Below are positions 16,579-28,255 of a DNA stretch of 64,000 nt, one piece after another. Both the position numbers and the translations under genes were made by a program. The notes below the pieces were generated by a model, which searched no databases, was not told where the DNA came from, and saw nothing but the letters and a program-made list of their open reading frames with translations. Origin of the DNA: Saprospiraceae bacterium (GTDB lineage Bacteria; Bacteroidota; Bacteroidia; Chitinophagales; Saprospiraceae); the NCBI GenBank assembly GCA_016714765.1, contig JADKCF010000047.1, positions 49,982-113,981 of the forward strand, written 5' to 3'. The first letter of the stretch is position 1. Each line of letters opens with the position of its first letter.

Positions 16579-16772
16579 AAACAACGAAAATGCACAATTC
16601 ACCCAAATGTGTAATGTGATTCATCAATTTGTTTGCTTGAATATACTCCGGTGTGATTTATATCCCATTTTTTTTAATGGCGTTCATCTACTTTTGTCTT
16701 TTTTTATATCAGTCATTATATGCTTGCCTTCATCAACTTTTCGGACATAATAATCCCGTAATTCTCCTGCCA

Positions 16773-19700
16773 TTACTTCACCTGCCTCCATCTGAAATAT
16801 GCAACCACACTCAGCAATGCTAACACTACTGCAGTATAATACACTTGTGGCGGAACAGGTACCGGATCTCCCGCCGCATAAGAATGCAAACCTGATAAGT
16901 AATAGTTGACACCAAAATAGGTCATGATGACAGTGGCAAATCCAAAAAGCGAAGCAAAATTGAAAGCATAAACACTCCTAAGACCCGGAATAAAACGCAT
17001 GTGCAAGATAAAGGCATATACCAATATAGTGACTAAAGCCCACGTTTCTTTTGCATCCCATCCCCAATATCTGCCCCATGATTCATTGGCCCATACACCA
17101 CCGAGATAGGTGCCTACACTCACCATAAACAATCCGCCCAAAAGAGTGATTTCTGAGATAATAGTCAGTTCCTTGATCGTTCGTTCTGTGTTCACTTTAT
17201 TATGGGGTGTAGTAAATATCATTAATATTAGATTGAGCATACCTATGACCGCTCCCAACATCAGAAATCCATAACTACCTGCTTCTAAAGAAACGTGGAT
17301 GGTCAACCAATAAGATTTTAATACAGGTACCAGTGGAGTAATCTCAGGGTCCAGCCAACTCATACCAGCCACTAATAAAATCGTGGCAGCTAAAACTAAA
17401 GTGGCCGACATACCACCAAGTGATCGTCTGGAAAATATCAATCCTGCCAGCATCGTAGTCCAGGCTATGTATATCATGGATTCGTAGCCATTGCTCCACG
17501 GCGCTCTACCAGATACATACCACCGCAGGCCTAATCCCAAAGAATGGAAAGCAAATATAGCCAATAAAAGAACCCAGGCCCAGTGTGTATACCTCTGTAC
17601 ATCTGCAGTTTGTCTGAATACACCATAAAAGAAAAATCCCAGCAGTACCAAACTTAATAGTCCATACACATTTCTCAATCGTCCAAATACGTCCAAAGAG
17701 TTTAATAATAGCTCCGCACTGACTCTAGATGGCGATGGCATCACCTGGCTACTGTATTGCATCTGAGTAGCCGTTATTGTATTGAGCCATTTGCCTGTCT
17801 CTGCAGTATTACTAGTTCCTTGTCCTTTTTGTACATCCTGAACGTATGAAGCAAAGTTTTCAAAAGATTGTAAAACAGATGTTTCAGGCATTTTCATCTC
17901 TCTGATATCTGCCGGTGAAACCCACGTATTGGCAGGATCATTGGGTATTGGAAACATTTTAAGCAATCGGCCGGAAAAAATCATATTGGCAATATTGATT
18001 TTTTCATCCAGTTTGATGATTGCTTTTTCGAACGTACCCTGATCCTTAGGATTGACCGTCTGTGCATGCCTGACCTGATCTCTCAGCTTATACTGAGCGT
18101 CGTCTGTAAAAAACTGTCTGTAACTTATTAGGTTTTCAGTACTTCCAAGAATTTTTTGTATCTCGGGATGTGAGCCTGCCTGTATGAGTGGTACGTTTTC
18201 CCATTTGGCCGGCGATAAAGTCATAGACAAAAAGATCTGATCACTGGTCAAGCCAAATAATGCGCTTTTTTTAGAGAGCTTTCTTAAGACTTCGCCCGAA
18301 AGGGTGTTGACTGGTTTAAATCTGCCTCTGTGGTCTTGTATCAACATTTTTCCGAATGCGGCAGCTTCATCCCGGCTTACATCAGATATCACAGGCGCTT
18401 GTGCAGATATGCCTGAACCAGCAGATATACAAAGCATGACCAATAAAACTATACTTTTAGCTGACGTATTTTGGCCAAGTCGTTCTATCAGTGAAGTGAA
18501 TCTACTATTTTTACTAAAAAAAGTCATTATCATACCTATTGTCAATAATATGTATCCAATATAAGAAATCCATGTTCCCCAAAAATCATGATTTACACTT
18601 AGATATGTACCTGCTTCGTCTTGATCAAAAGATGATTGGAAAAATCGATACCCCCATAATCCAGTATATTGTTCATGTATATTCTAAATGGCATGTTGAC
18701 TCCCTGGGAAGGATCGATGACAGTCACTTCACTGGCATATGAAGATGGATTGTCTGTACCCGGATAACGTTCCATGATAAAATCTCTCAGCTGGATATTA
18801 AACGGTACTTCCACTGTTTTGGAGCCATAACTGACTGCCATTTGCGAATCACCAAAATCAAACACTTTTGGCATTCCTTCTACCCCTTTTTGTCCTGTTA
18901 AAAAATTATTCTGAACAACTCCATTTTTTGCAATCGTCATTCTTAGTCCTGCGTTGCTCTCATTTTTCATTTTTTGGTCCCCGGCCACTATCGACATCAT
19001 TGCTGATGCCTTGAATTCTCCTATCACAAATCCTGATTGACCCAAGACATACATTGACCTTAACCTTAATGGCTTATAGTCTGATGGCGGTATAGTATCA
19101 GTCTTTTGTGTTGCCATCACAGTCTGAATAACAGGAGCATCTGTTGCAAAGTATAATGAATCGTTGCGCACAACCACATTAAATGCATTTGGCAACAACT
19201 CAGGCGTGAAATTAAAATTAACCCCATTGATATTGACTCTGTCTCCTTGATTTACAAATATTTCTTCCCTACCCTGCTGACCGGCTATCACGACCTTCAT
19301 GACTGCTTTACCACCTTGTTGTTCCGTCAATTGTTCTTTAGGATTGGGTATAAATTCGGTGACATTAACCTTGTAAATATCTGTACCTATTTGGTATGTT
19401 CCTTCAAATGTTTGATTGCCCAAAGTAGAAAAAAAAACAGATTCATCAAATGAATAGGATTTGTCACTCTGACTTACTTTGAAATTTAAAAAAGTTTCTG
19501 TGGATAAAAATGAGTTGGCAGCTTTTCCCTCTCTGATGTGCATCATACCTTCATATCCAAAATACCTTGTCACACCTGCGCCGATGATAATGATGATGAT
19601 GGCACTATGAAATATCAGCGATGCCCACTTTTTTTGCTGGACCAGTCTGAACCTAAATATATTAGCAATGATGGTCCCACCAAATAAGACCAGAAGTAAT

Positions 19701-19864
19701 TCAAACCAGCGGGCTCTGAAAATGAGGTCCTGAGCCGAACTGGTGCCAAAATCGTTTTCGATAAAGGTAGCAACACCTATGGCAATGGCAAAAATAAGGA
19801 GGTATAATCCTGCTGCGGAGGTAGAAAAAACAGTATTGTAAACTTTGGTTAAAATGGAGTTCAT
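16773..19864 (-). CDS. ccsBA: Fused System II cytochrome c synthetase CcsBA (one frameshift)
   Basis: Two frames, 19864-18599 (ResB/CcsB part) and 18545-16773 (CcsA part), are one gene. Adding one G to the five-G run near 18655 (minus strand) restores a continuous product of about 1,030 residues that reads GYRFFQSSFDQDEAGTYLSV through the break. That is the normal length of Bacteroidota CcsBA. The N-terminal part has the ResB start (LLIFAIAIGVATFIENDFGT) and a large periplasmic domain. The C-terminal part has the heme-handling WWD motif (WGRYWGWDAKETWALVT) and conserved membrane histidines. CcsBA exports heme and joins it to CXXCH cysteines, so it is the maturation factor the neighbouring cytochromes need. 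A thiol-reducing partner (CcsX/ResA) is not in the window. Confidence 0.92.
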
Positions 19865-20059
19865 GCGTAATGAATAATTTTCACAAATTTAGTCAAAATA
19901 AGCATAAAAGCAAAACCATCTGTTACTAACCAAAAAAAATAGGCCTATACTCAACCGAACAATAGTGTCAGGTGTCTTTTTTTCTAAATCCGATACTTTT
20001 TTTATCAATGGTATCTGACTCCTGCATACTTTTTACTGAAACCAAATCTTCTGGCAAAA

Positions 20060-22596
20060 TCAGATGAAACTGACTTTTTTTCTGTCTCCGGCAGGAATAG
20101 CAGAAGATCGAAGGTTTTGATTTTTTATTATTTCCAGTATGATCTTTCTTACAGTACGTGCATTTCCGAAGTATTTATCTCTTTTATCGTAAAGATCCTG
20201 CGTAACCATATTTATCATCGATAGAGTTTTGGGTGCCAATTTATAACCTTCATCTTCTATCATTTTAATGGCAATTTTCAGCAACTCTGATGGGGTGTAA
20301 TCATTGAATTTTAATGTTTTGTCAAATCTCGAACTTAATCCGGGATTGGCTTTAAGAAAAACCTCCATATTATCTGGATATCCAGCGACAAAAACAAAAA
20401 ACTGGCCTCTCAAATCCTCCATTCTTTTAAGCAACGTCTGTATGGCTTCATTGCCAAAATCACCCGGCATCCCATTAAAATTACTGAGAGCATATGCTTC
20501 GTCTATAAATAAAACGCCACCTAAGGCCTCGTCTATTTTTTCACTTGTTTTGATAGCCGTCTGACCTACAAAGGCCGCTACAAGCCCTTGTCTGTCAGTC
20601 TCTACAATGTGTCCACGTTCGAGAATGCCAAGTGCTTTGTAAATTTTGGCAAGTATTCGTGCCACAGTTGTTTTTCCTGTACCAGGATTACCCACAAAAA
20701 CAGTATGAAGTGAAAATCCAGTGAGGACACTTTTGCCTGTTTCACGGTAATATTTGACGACATCGACCATTTCTCTGATCTGGGTCTTGACATTATCTAT
20801 TCCTACAAGCTTGTCCAGCTCCTCCAGAGCCTGCTGAAGTAAAAATGTATCAACAGGAATATCGGGCAAAGCAGATTTCATTTTATTACCTAATGCCAGT
20901 ACATCTGATACCTGAATGCATGAAAGTTCATCTTTTGATAATTTGCCGGGATGCTTGCGAGCCATAACCCGGAGCGCCATATTTAGTTTTGCCTTGTCGA
21001 GCAGGTCGAGTATGTACCTTGCATTACCAAATGATTTATCTCTTTCCCGGTATGCAGCTGTGATGATGTCTTTCAGTATTTCGAAACTTTCGGGTGTAAA
21101 ACTGATTTCTCTGGTGACAGCAGCAGATTCTGCAATTTGTATCAGCTCCTGGGGCATATAATCCGGAAACTCAAAATAGTGTTTAAACCTGGACCTCAAT
21201 CCCGGATTGGACTGAATGAAGTGCTTCATTTCTTTTGGGTAACCGGCTACTATGACAGCCAGATCGCCTTTTCCATTGGACATCTCTTTGACCAGTATTT
21301 CTATTACTTCACGTCCGAAATCTTTGGAATCATCATTAGTCCTGGCTAATGCATAAGCTTCATCGATGAATAAAACACCTCCACGGGCTTTCTCGATGAC
21401 TTCCTTCACTTTAGGAGCAGTCTGCCCTATGTATTCGCCCACCAGATCTACCCTATCCACTTCTATCACATGACCTTTGCTTAGCAAGCCCATTTTGCGA
21501 TAGAGCTGACCCATCATCTTGGCAACGGTGGTTTTGCCCGTCCCTGGATTTCCGGTAAAAACTGAATGGATATTTATTTTTTCCTGTTCCTTAAAACCTT
21601 TATCCTTTCTGATTTTCAAAAATTCTAGATAACTGGCGTGCTCCTTGACTTTTCTGTTTGATCTCCTGCAGACCAATAAGAGAATTTAGTTTTTCGAATA
21701 CTTCGAGAAAACTCTCATCTAACTCTTCGTGAAGTATACTGTACGTCAATGATTTATCAGGGATTCTGACGATGGGCACTCCTTCGGCAAACTCCTCAGA
21801 AACCTTAAAATCAACTACCGCCAGCAGCACATCCATAAATACAATTTCTATGCTGTAACTGCCTTCTTTCCATGAGCCTTTCGAATTGGCTCCCCATCCT
21901 GCGGTGATCTTTATTATATCTTCCTCTTTTTTGACATTATGCAGTCTGATGACCTGACCTTTCAGCTCCCTGCTCTGATTGTAAAATTTGACAAATAACT
22001 CACAATGCCAGTTATCAGCTCTGAATAAATTAGAAAGGAATATTTCAGCATAGATATACCTGGATTCTTCAGCCGCAAATTCAGAGTAATAAGTTCTGTC
22101 TTCCTCCATCACATCATCATATTGGCCTTCATAAAGCCTGACTGATTGGAGGCTGACATATGGATTTACAGATTCTTCGTTAGTACCTGCATCTTCCACA
22201 TAAAAATATTTGGTGCTTACTTTTTCACCATTTATCCAGGCTTCCCAGTAATAAGTCCCCTTTTTCCAGAATGAACCTTCTTTTTTATTACCCCATCCTT
22301 CCCTGATATAAACAATGTGGTCAAATTTGCTTATTTTTTTCTTGAATGAAAGTGCATATCTGTTTTTTAATGTTTTTTATTTCAAAACACTTTAATTCTA
22401 TATCCACTTCCCAAATATCTCTGTCAAAAAGTTTATTGTAAAATGAAAGTTCCGCGTAGATATACGAAGTTTCATTTCTGTCAAAAACATGACGATATTT
22501 TTTCCTGTTTTCTGCCAGCCACTCTGTAGACGAGTAAACCCTCAGTTCCTTGAACTTAAAAGTTTTTTGTTCACCGCCGGGAGTATTGTCTTCCAT
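20060..22596 (-). CDS. Tandem CbbX/SpoVK-like AAA+ ATPase with duplicated N-terminal domain (two frameshifts)
   Basis: Three pieces (22596-22321, a stretch through 22199-21600, and 21676-20060) form one protein of about 845 residues. One extra A near 22345 and one near 21652 cause the breaks. The C-terminal half has two AAA+ domains, each with Walker A (GNPGTGKTTVAKMM and GNPGTGKTTVARIL), Walker B (GGVLFIDEAYAL, twice) and an arginine-finger-like LRSRF or LSSRF. This arrangement is typical of CbbX/SpoVK-like remodelling ATPases. The N-terminal 270 residues hold two related beta-rich domains sharing a YIYAE core and a WG-x5-GS-[FW]-x-[KE]-G ending. The target is unknown; nothing links it functionally to the cytochrome genes. 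Confidence 0.8.
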
Positions 22597-22765
22597 TTTA
22601 CTTCAGTTTTGGTATGACGAAAATAGCTAATTTTTTTTACATACATGCCATTAAATCACTCATTTTTAAAAAATCTTTGTATAAAGTTTTAAAAATGTTG
22701 AATCGTATTTAAATAATATTTAATCTGTATAACATTCATTATATACATCTTATCAATAAATTTTT

Positions 22766-22773
22766 TAATTTTG
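22766..22773 (+). promoter_or_regulatory. -7 box for the TPR protein gene
   Basis: TAATTTTG matches TAnnTTTG fully and is followed by CG. It lies 46 bases before the ATG at 22820. No -33 TTTG is found at the expected distance. Confidence 0.5.
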
Positions 22774-22819
22774 CGTTTTATTTTATCTTTTAATGTTTTA
22801 AAAGAACAAAGATCATAAT

Positions 22820-25800
22820 ATGAGAGTTTCCTTAGGTATTTTAGCCGTTGTCTTCTGTTCTGCACTTGCCTCAGGACAGCAAAATAGTATCAGCTTAGAC
22901 AGATGGCAGTCTTACAAAACTGGTTCGGCGTTTTTCGAAAATAGTTTGTACGGTCCAGCAAGGTATATGCATCAGCAATTTATCAAACAAATACATCCAC
23001 CGACTGAAGACGAATTTTCCAATCTCAAAGATGAAAGTGCCGCAATGATGGGTATTTCAGGGCTGAGACTGGATCTATCCGGGAGCGAAAATGATCTGAT
23101 CCGTTTTATAAACCAAAAATATTCAGACCCAGTCACTACTGCCCCGATTTTGGAACTAGGGAGCTATTATTACAATAAAAAATGGTTTAAAAAAGCTACT
23201 GAAATGTATGCTATGGCTGATCTTTCCAATCTGCCAGAATATGATATGTCAGAGGCGAGCTTTAAAAAAGGGTATTCCCATTTTGTTAGCAAGGAATTTA
23301 AACAGGCTAAAGATGATTTGGCCAGAACCAAAGACATACAGAACATCTTTTATTACCCTTCCAATTATTATTTTGGTCTGTGTGATTATTTTACAGGCAA
23401 TTACAAAAATGCCGTCAGTAGTTTTGAAAAGGTAAAATCCAATGAAGCTTACAAGTCCTTTTGTGCCCTATTACATCACACAGATTTACTTTGCCGAAGG
23501 TCAATCTGAAAAAGTCATCAGTCATGGAGAAGAAGCGCTGAAAGACAATGATCTACGCAATAGAAAAGAAATAAGACAGCTGATAGGACAATCTTATTTT
23601 AAGATGAACCAGTACGAAAAAGCGCTCCCTCATTTGGAGTACTATGAGGCTCAAACTGAAAAAATGACCATTGAGGAGTTTTACCAATTAGGATTTACGC
23701 AATACCAACTTAAAAAATATGATGCCGCTATAAAAAACTTCAGAGAACTCAATCTCCAGGATACCAAACTGGGACAACTTGTCAATTATTATCTCGCTGA
23801 CTGCTACTACAAAACTGGTGACCTGGTTTCTGCCCGAGCCGCTTTCAAAAAAGTAAGTCAGATGGACTATGAAAAAAACATGCAGGAAGAAGCCCTTTTT
23901 AATTATGGAAAACTTTCTGCAGAGGCAGGTTTTGAAAGAGAAGCTATCAATACATTGATTAAAATAAAATCCGGCTCAAAATATATGGCAAAAGCTGACC
24001 AAATTCTTTCGGATTTGCTCGAAAACTCTTCAGATTATGCATCAGTCATTCAGGTAGTGGAAAGCATGCCTTCACCATCTGAAAAACTTAAAGCCACTTA
24101 CCAGAATGCGTGCCTGAAGCAGGGAATGGTGCAGTACAACAGCGGAAACACGGAAAGTGCCCTAAGTAGTCTCGCCAAAGTAAGTAAATTTCACGTCAAC
24201 AAAATAGCTTCAGCTCAATCTCAGTTCTGGACTGCACAAATGCTGCACGAAAAAGGAGATTATAAAAGTTCTATACAAACTTTTGAAAACTATTTTGATG
24301 TGTCCAATGGCCTGGAAGGTTTGCCGGATGAATCTGCCATATATATGGGACACTACGCTCAGGGATACAATTACCTCGAGCTAAAAGATTACAAAAATGC
24401 AGAAAAAAGTTTTAAGAATGCCCTCGTAGCATTTAATCTGCACAGCAAAAAAATCAAAAATCAGGAATTACTCAACAATGTCTGGCCGGACGCCATGGTT
24501 AGGACAGGCGATTGTCTGTTTAAGGCTAATAAATATGCTGATGCTTTAGGATTTTATGATAAGGCAATTCAGCAAAAAAAAGGTGGCCTTGTATATGCAC
24601 TGTTTCAAAAAGGCATGATAGAAGGTCTTACAGGTGAACCATATGAAAAAATCCTGACCCTAAGAGACCTTAAAACAGATTATCCCACATCAGAATACGC
24701 AGATGATGCTTTGCTGCAACTAGGCGAAACTTACTTCGACCTGGAAAATACAGACAATGCATACAACTCATTTTTAGAATTAGTGACAAAATATAAAAAC
24801 AGTCCACTGCGAAATGCAGCTTACCTCAAGCTGGGACTTCTGGCATACAACAAAGGGGATATGACTACTGCTATCAGTCATTATAAAAATATCATGGAAA
24901 ACAATCCATCCGCACGCGAAACAGAAAGCGCCCTGTTAGGTCTCAAAGAAATATATGTCAATGATCTGGGCAAATCTGATGAGTATGTAGCTTATGTCAG
25001 TACCATACCGGGCTACAAAATTACTGGTAGTGCAGCAGACTCTCTGGCTTATATGGTGGGAGCATTGCGTTACAATGATGGGGAATATGAAAAAGCCATA
25101 GCAGGTTTTACATCATACCTTACCAAATATCCTGAAGGAGGGAGCAAAATCAGAGCCATCTACTACAGAGCAGAGTCCAACACCTTGCTAAAAAAGTACG
25201 ACAAAGCTATGGAAGATTACGAGGCCCTGGCAAAACTTGGAAGTTCTGAGTTTTATATGCAATCTCTGAAAAAGGCTGCTCTGATCTCGTACAATTATAC
25301 ACAGTCGTTTGAAAAAGCTTTTCAGTATTACGATCTCTATTATACCAATATTACGGATGAAGAGGAAAAATACAAGGCCGCCCTGGGTGCATTGCGTAGT
25401 GCTTTCAGAATCAATAAAAGTGAAGCAGTTAAAAAATATGGTGTATTAGTCAGTTCCAGTACAAAAGCAAACCAGGAAGAAAGAGCAGCAGCTGACTATT
25501 ACCTGGGAAAATCTTATTTCAGGGATAATGATTTTACAAATGCCTTACAATCTTTTAAGCAAGCTAGCGAAAAAGTGAATAATAACCAGGCTTCTGAATC
25601 CAGATATATGATAGCCGAAATTCTGTTCAAACAAGGAAAGTTTACAGAAGCAGAAGCGCAGTGCAATGAAGCGAATGATAAAAATGCCGCCTACCCATAT
25701 TGGATCGCTAAGAGTTTACTTTTGTTGTCTGATATATATGTCAATCAGAATGATTTGTTTAATGCGAGAGCTGCCCTGGAGGCTATCATTGAAAACTTCA

Positions 25801-25931
25801 GTGACGATAAAGATCTTATAGCAAGTGCTCAGGAAAAGCTAAAAGCCATAGAAGTAATGGAAAAACAAAAAAACAGAATCAAACCTACCAATAATAATTT
25901 GCTGGAATTGCAGACCAAAGGAGGAAATTGA
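22820..25931 (+). CDS. Large exported TPR-repeat protein (one frameshift)
   Basis: Frames 22820-23509 and 23442-25931 join by removing one T from the TTTT run near 23460, giving YKSFVPYYITQIYFAEGQ. The repaired protein is about 1,036 residues with a signal peptide (1-20, ending SGQ). The rest is almost entirely helical TPR units, many with the YKNAEKSFKNAL or YDAAIKNFREL type of helix pair. No enzymatic motif is seen. It lies 36 bases upstream of a beta-barrel protein gene and probably forms an operon with it. TPR proteins of this size usually act as periplasmic scaffolds. Confidence 0.8.
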
Positions 25932-25967
25932 TATTATTATTTACACAAAATTTAAAATTCATTACAA

Positions 25968-27593
25968 ATGAAATATCTAATCATAGTGTTATTATCTTTT
26001 AGCAGCTTTCATTTATATGCACAGACGGACACTACCAAACTTAAACTGAATCAGGTAGAAGTAATCAAAACTTTTGAAGCCAATCTGGAAGATGCCCAAA
26101 AAATAAAAATCAAGTATGTTTTGCCGGAGCAGAAGACGGTCAATCCCAAATATGATTATGATATCACTATAGTTCCCTTAACTTTAAAATATCCTGACCC
26201 TCAAATTAAACCTCTGGCTATGAATCCGGATGCAGAATTTTATGTAAACAAAGGGTACATCAAAGCCGGATACGGAGTACTCAGAAATCCTGAAATCTAT
26301 GCCGGCTACCATACATCACGAAAAGATGCCTATGACGCAGGTCTGCATCTACAATATCAAAGTCTGAGCAACACATCCAAAAACCCATATCAGCAATATA
26401 GAGACGCAAGTGTTGCCATCTATGGCTCTTATATGCTCAAGGAAAACCTGAAACTGACAGCAGGCTTAAATACTGATTTCAAAAAAAGATATTTTTATCA
26501 TACCGACCTTAAAATTGACAGCCTTTACAGTGACGTCAGTTCGGCCCGAAACCTTAATGGATATAATATCAAAGCGGGTCTTACCAATGCAGAGCCAACC
26601 ACGATCAACATTAATTACAACGTGGATTTTTCACTTAGAAATCTTTCTATTACTAATGATAAAGCCCGCGAAAGCGGATTTTCAGTCTCTGCCAAGATAG
26701 AGAAAGCTATCAGAAAAAGCTCCCTCCTTTCTTTGACAGGAAATTATGACTATTCAGCGTTCAATGGTGTCAAAGAAATAGGATTATCATCTGCTTTTCT
26801 GAAGCCTGAATTCAAAACCCAAATAAAAAATCTCGTTGTACAGGCAGGAGCACATTTGCTTTATAGTAGCGATGGACAGTCGTCTGTTTTTCCTGTCATT
26901 ATGCTGGCTTATGGTATTGCCGGTCCCAAACTGCAGGTTTTTGCCGATGTACATCAGGACTACTTTATCAATAATTTCAGCAATCTCACTATGCGCAATC
27001 CATGGTTAAGTACAAACCCTGACTCCCTGAGAAACTCAGTATTCAGAAATTTTTCAGGTGGTATCAAAGGACGGTTTTCATTTCTCACATACATGGTAAA
27101 AGCGGGGTATAAAAAAGTAAACCACCAACTTTTTTTACTAAATAATGATCAAGATGTAAGGTACTTTGATATGGTCTTTGATACGACTGGCATCACTTAT
27201 GTCAGTGGAAATGTAGATATGACTGTCTCAGAAAACCTATCGGTAGGCGGATGGCTGACGCAAAATATCTTCCAGCTAAAAAACCTCCCTGAAGCCTGGC
27301 ATACACCCAACCTGGAAGCGAATGCTTACGTCAAGGGCAAGTTATTAGACAACAAGCTGGCTTTGGGTGCAGAATTGTTTTTTGGCAATGGCGTTTCATT
27401 TTTAAACAAAAACCAAATAAAATCAAAATCCGGAGTACTTTTTGATCTTAATGTGACTGCCACTTACAGCATATCTGAACATTTCAGTGTTTTTGCCAGT
27501 GGTATCAATCTTCTAAATAATAAATTTGAACGGTGGTATGGATATCCCAGTGTGGGTATCAATGGTATGATTGGCGCCAATATCATCTTCTAA
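25968..27593 (+). CDS. Outer-membrane beta-barrel protein, TonB-receptor-like without plug
   Basis: This 541-residue protein has a signal peptide (1-19, ending LYAQ), a short lead (20-75) that includes LNQVEVIKTFEANLEDA, and then a long run of amphipathic strands to the C-terminal Phe. The barrel resembles the C-terminal barrel of TonB-dependent receptors, but no plug domain or TonB box is seen. It follows the TPR protein gene directly. Its stop overlaps the stop of convergent pxpB by 4 bases. The transported substrate, if any, is unknown. Confidence 0.7.
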   Translation: MKYLIIVLLSFSSFHLYAQTDTTKLKLNQVEVIKTFEANLEDAQKIKIKYVLPEQKTVNPKYDYDITIVPLTLKYPDPQIKPLAMNPDAEFYVNKGYIKAGYGVLRNPEIYAGYHTSRKDAYDAGLHLQYQSLSNTSKNPYQQYRDASVAIYGSYMLKENLKLTAGLNTDFKKRYFYHTDLKIDSLYSDVSSARNLNGYNIKAGLTNAEPTTININYNVDFSLRNLSITNDKARESGFSVSAKIEKAIRKSSLLSLTGNYDYSAFNGVKEIGLSSAFLKPEFKTQIKNLVVQAGAHLLYSSDGQSSVFPVIMLAYGIAGPKLQVFADVHQDYFINNFSNLTMRNPWLSTNPDSLRNSVFRNFSGGIKGRFSFLTYMVKAGYKKVNHQLFLLNNDQDVRYFDMVFDTTGITYVSGNVDMTVSENLSVGGWLTQNIFQLKNLPEAWHTPNLEANAYVKGKLLDNKLALGAELFFGNGVSFLNKNQIKSKSGVLFDLNVTATYSISEHFSVFASGINLLNNKFERWYGYPSVGINGMIGANIIF

Positions 27594-28255
27594 ACCAGGA
27601 GATCTACAGCCTCAAATTTTATCAGATCACCTGGTTTGATGGCACAATATGGAGCAATGTAAAAATCGATGAGTGGAAATGAAGTTTGTCCGATGACATA
27701 CCATCCTCCCGGGCTATCCTGAGGATATATACCGGTTTGTTTTCCTCCGATGGCTACAGCTCCTTTTGGTATGAACCGGTCAGGTACACTTTTGCGAGGT
27801 ATGCACAACTTATCATCCAATCCTCCGAGGTAAAGAAATCCTGGCAAAAAACCTAAAAAATAAACAGTATACTCACCTGATGTGTGGATATCAATAATAT
27901 GGTTCCTTGTTAGCCCAGTGTATTTAATTAAAGCAGACATGTCCTTGTCATTTTCATTGCCGTATGTAACAGGTATTGACCAGGTTGTAGGTAATTTGTC
28001 ATTAGTCTTGTTACTTTTGAAAACACTTTGATATTGCTCCAGGAGTCCCACAATCTCCACATGTCCGATGACCTCATTGCGGAATATGAGTGTAAGTGAA
28101 TGGTAAGCGGGGACTATATCCAAAAATAAGTCTTGCCTTTCCAATAAAAGGAATTGGACCAGAGAAGAAATTTCTCTAAGGTGATCATAGCATATCTGCG
28201 GTGACCACTCTATAATCAAAGCATTGCGTCCAAAAGGTCTTATATCAGTCCACAT
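27590..28255 (-). CDS. pxpB: 5-oxoprolinase subunit PxpB (KipI family)
   Basis: This 221-residue protein has the family core FLGFLPGFLYLGGL, then IPRKSVPDRFIPKGAVAIGG and SPGGWYVIGQT. PxpB works with PxpA and PxpC to hydrolyse 5-oxoproline (pyroglutamate) to glutamate with ATP. Its start overlaps the end of pxpA by 11 bases, so the two are co-translated. The expected third gene, pxpC, is not downstream; the convergent barrel gene occupies that place. Confidence 0.92.
   Translation of the reverse strand: MWTDIRPFGRNALIIEWSPQICYDHLREISSLVQFLLLERQDLFLDIVPAYHSLTLIFRNEVIGHVEIVGLLEQYQSVFKSNKTNDKLPTTWSIPVTYGNENDKDMSALIKYTGLTRNHIIDIHTSGEYTVYFLGFLPGFLYLGGLDDKLCIPRKSVPDRFIPKGAVAIGGKQTGIYPQDSPGGWYVIGQTSFPLIDFYIAPYCAIKPGDLIKFEAVDLLV

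Larger units (their letters stand above)
16446..16772. other. Intergenic region between the DoxX gene and ccsBA
   Basis: This 327-base stretch has no gene I can support. It holds the Crp/Fnr-type palindrome (16532-16545) and an overlapping inverted repeat (16545-16578). Minus-strand sequences near 16494-16487 (TATCTTTT) and 16482-16475 (AATATTTG) are each one base off the -7 consensus and could serve the DoxX gene. The remaining 190 bases show nothing recognisable. Confidence 0.6.

Noticed and set aside
16532..16750. Small plus-strand gene in the region upstream of DoxX
   Set aside because: Its start codon lies inside the Crp-type palindrome, the product has no family likeness, and codon use looks random.
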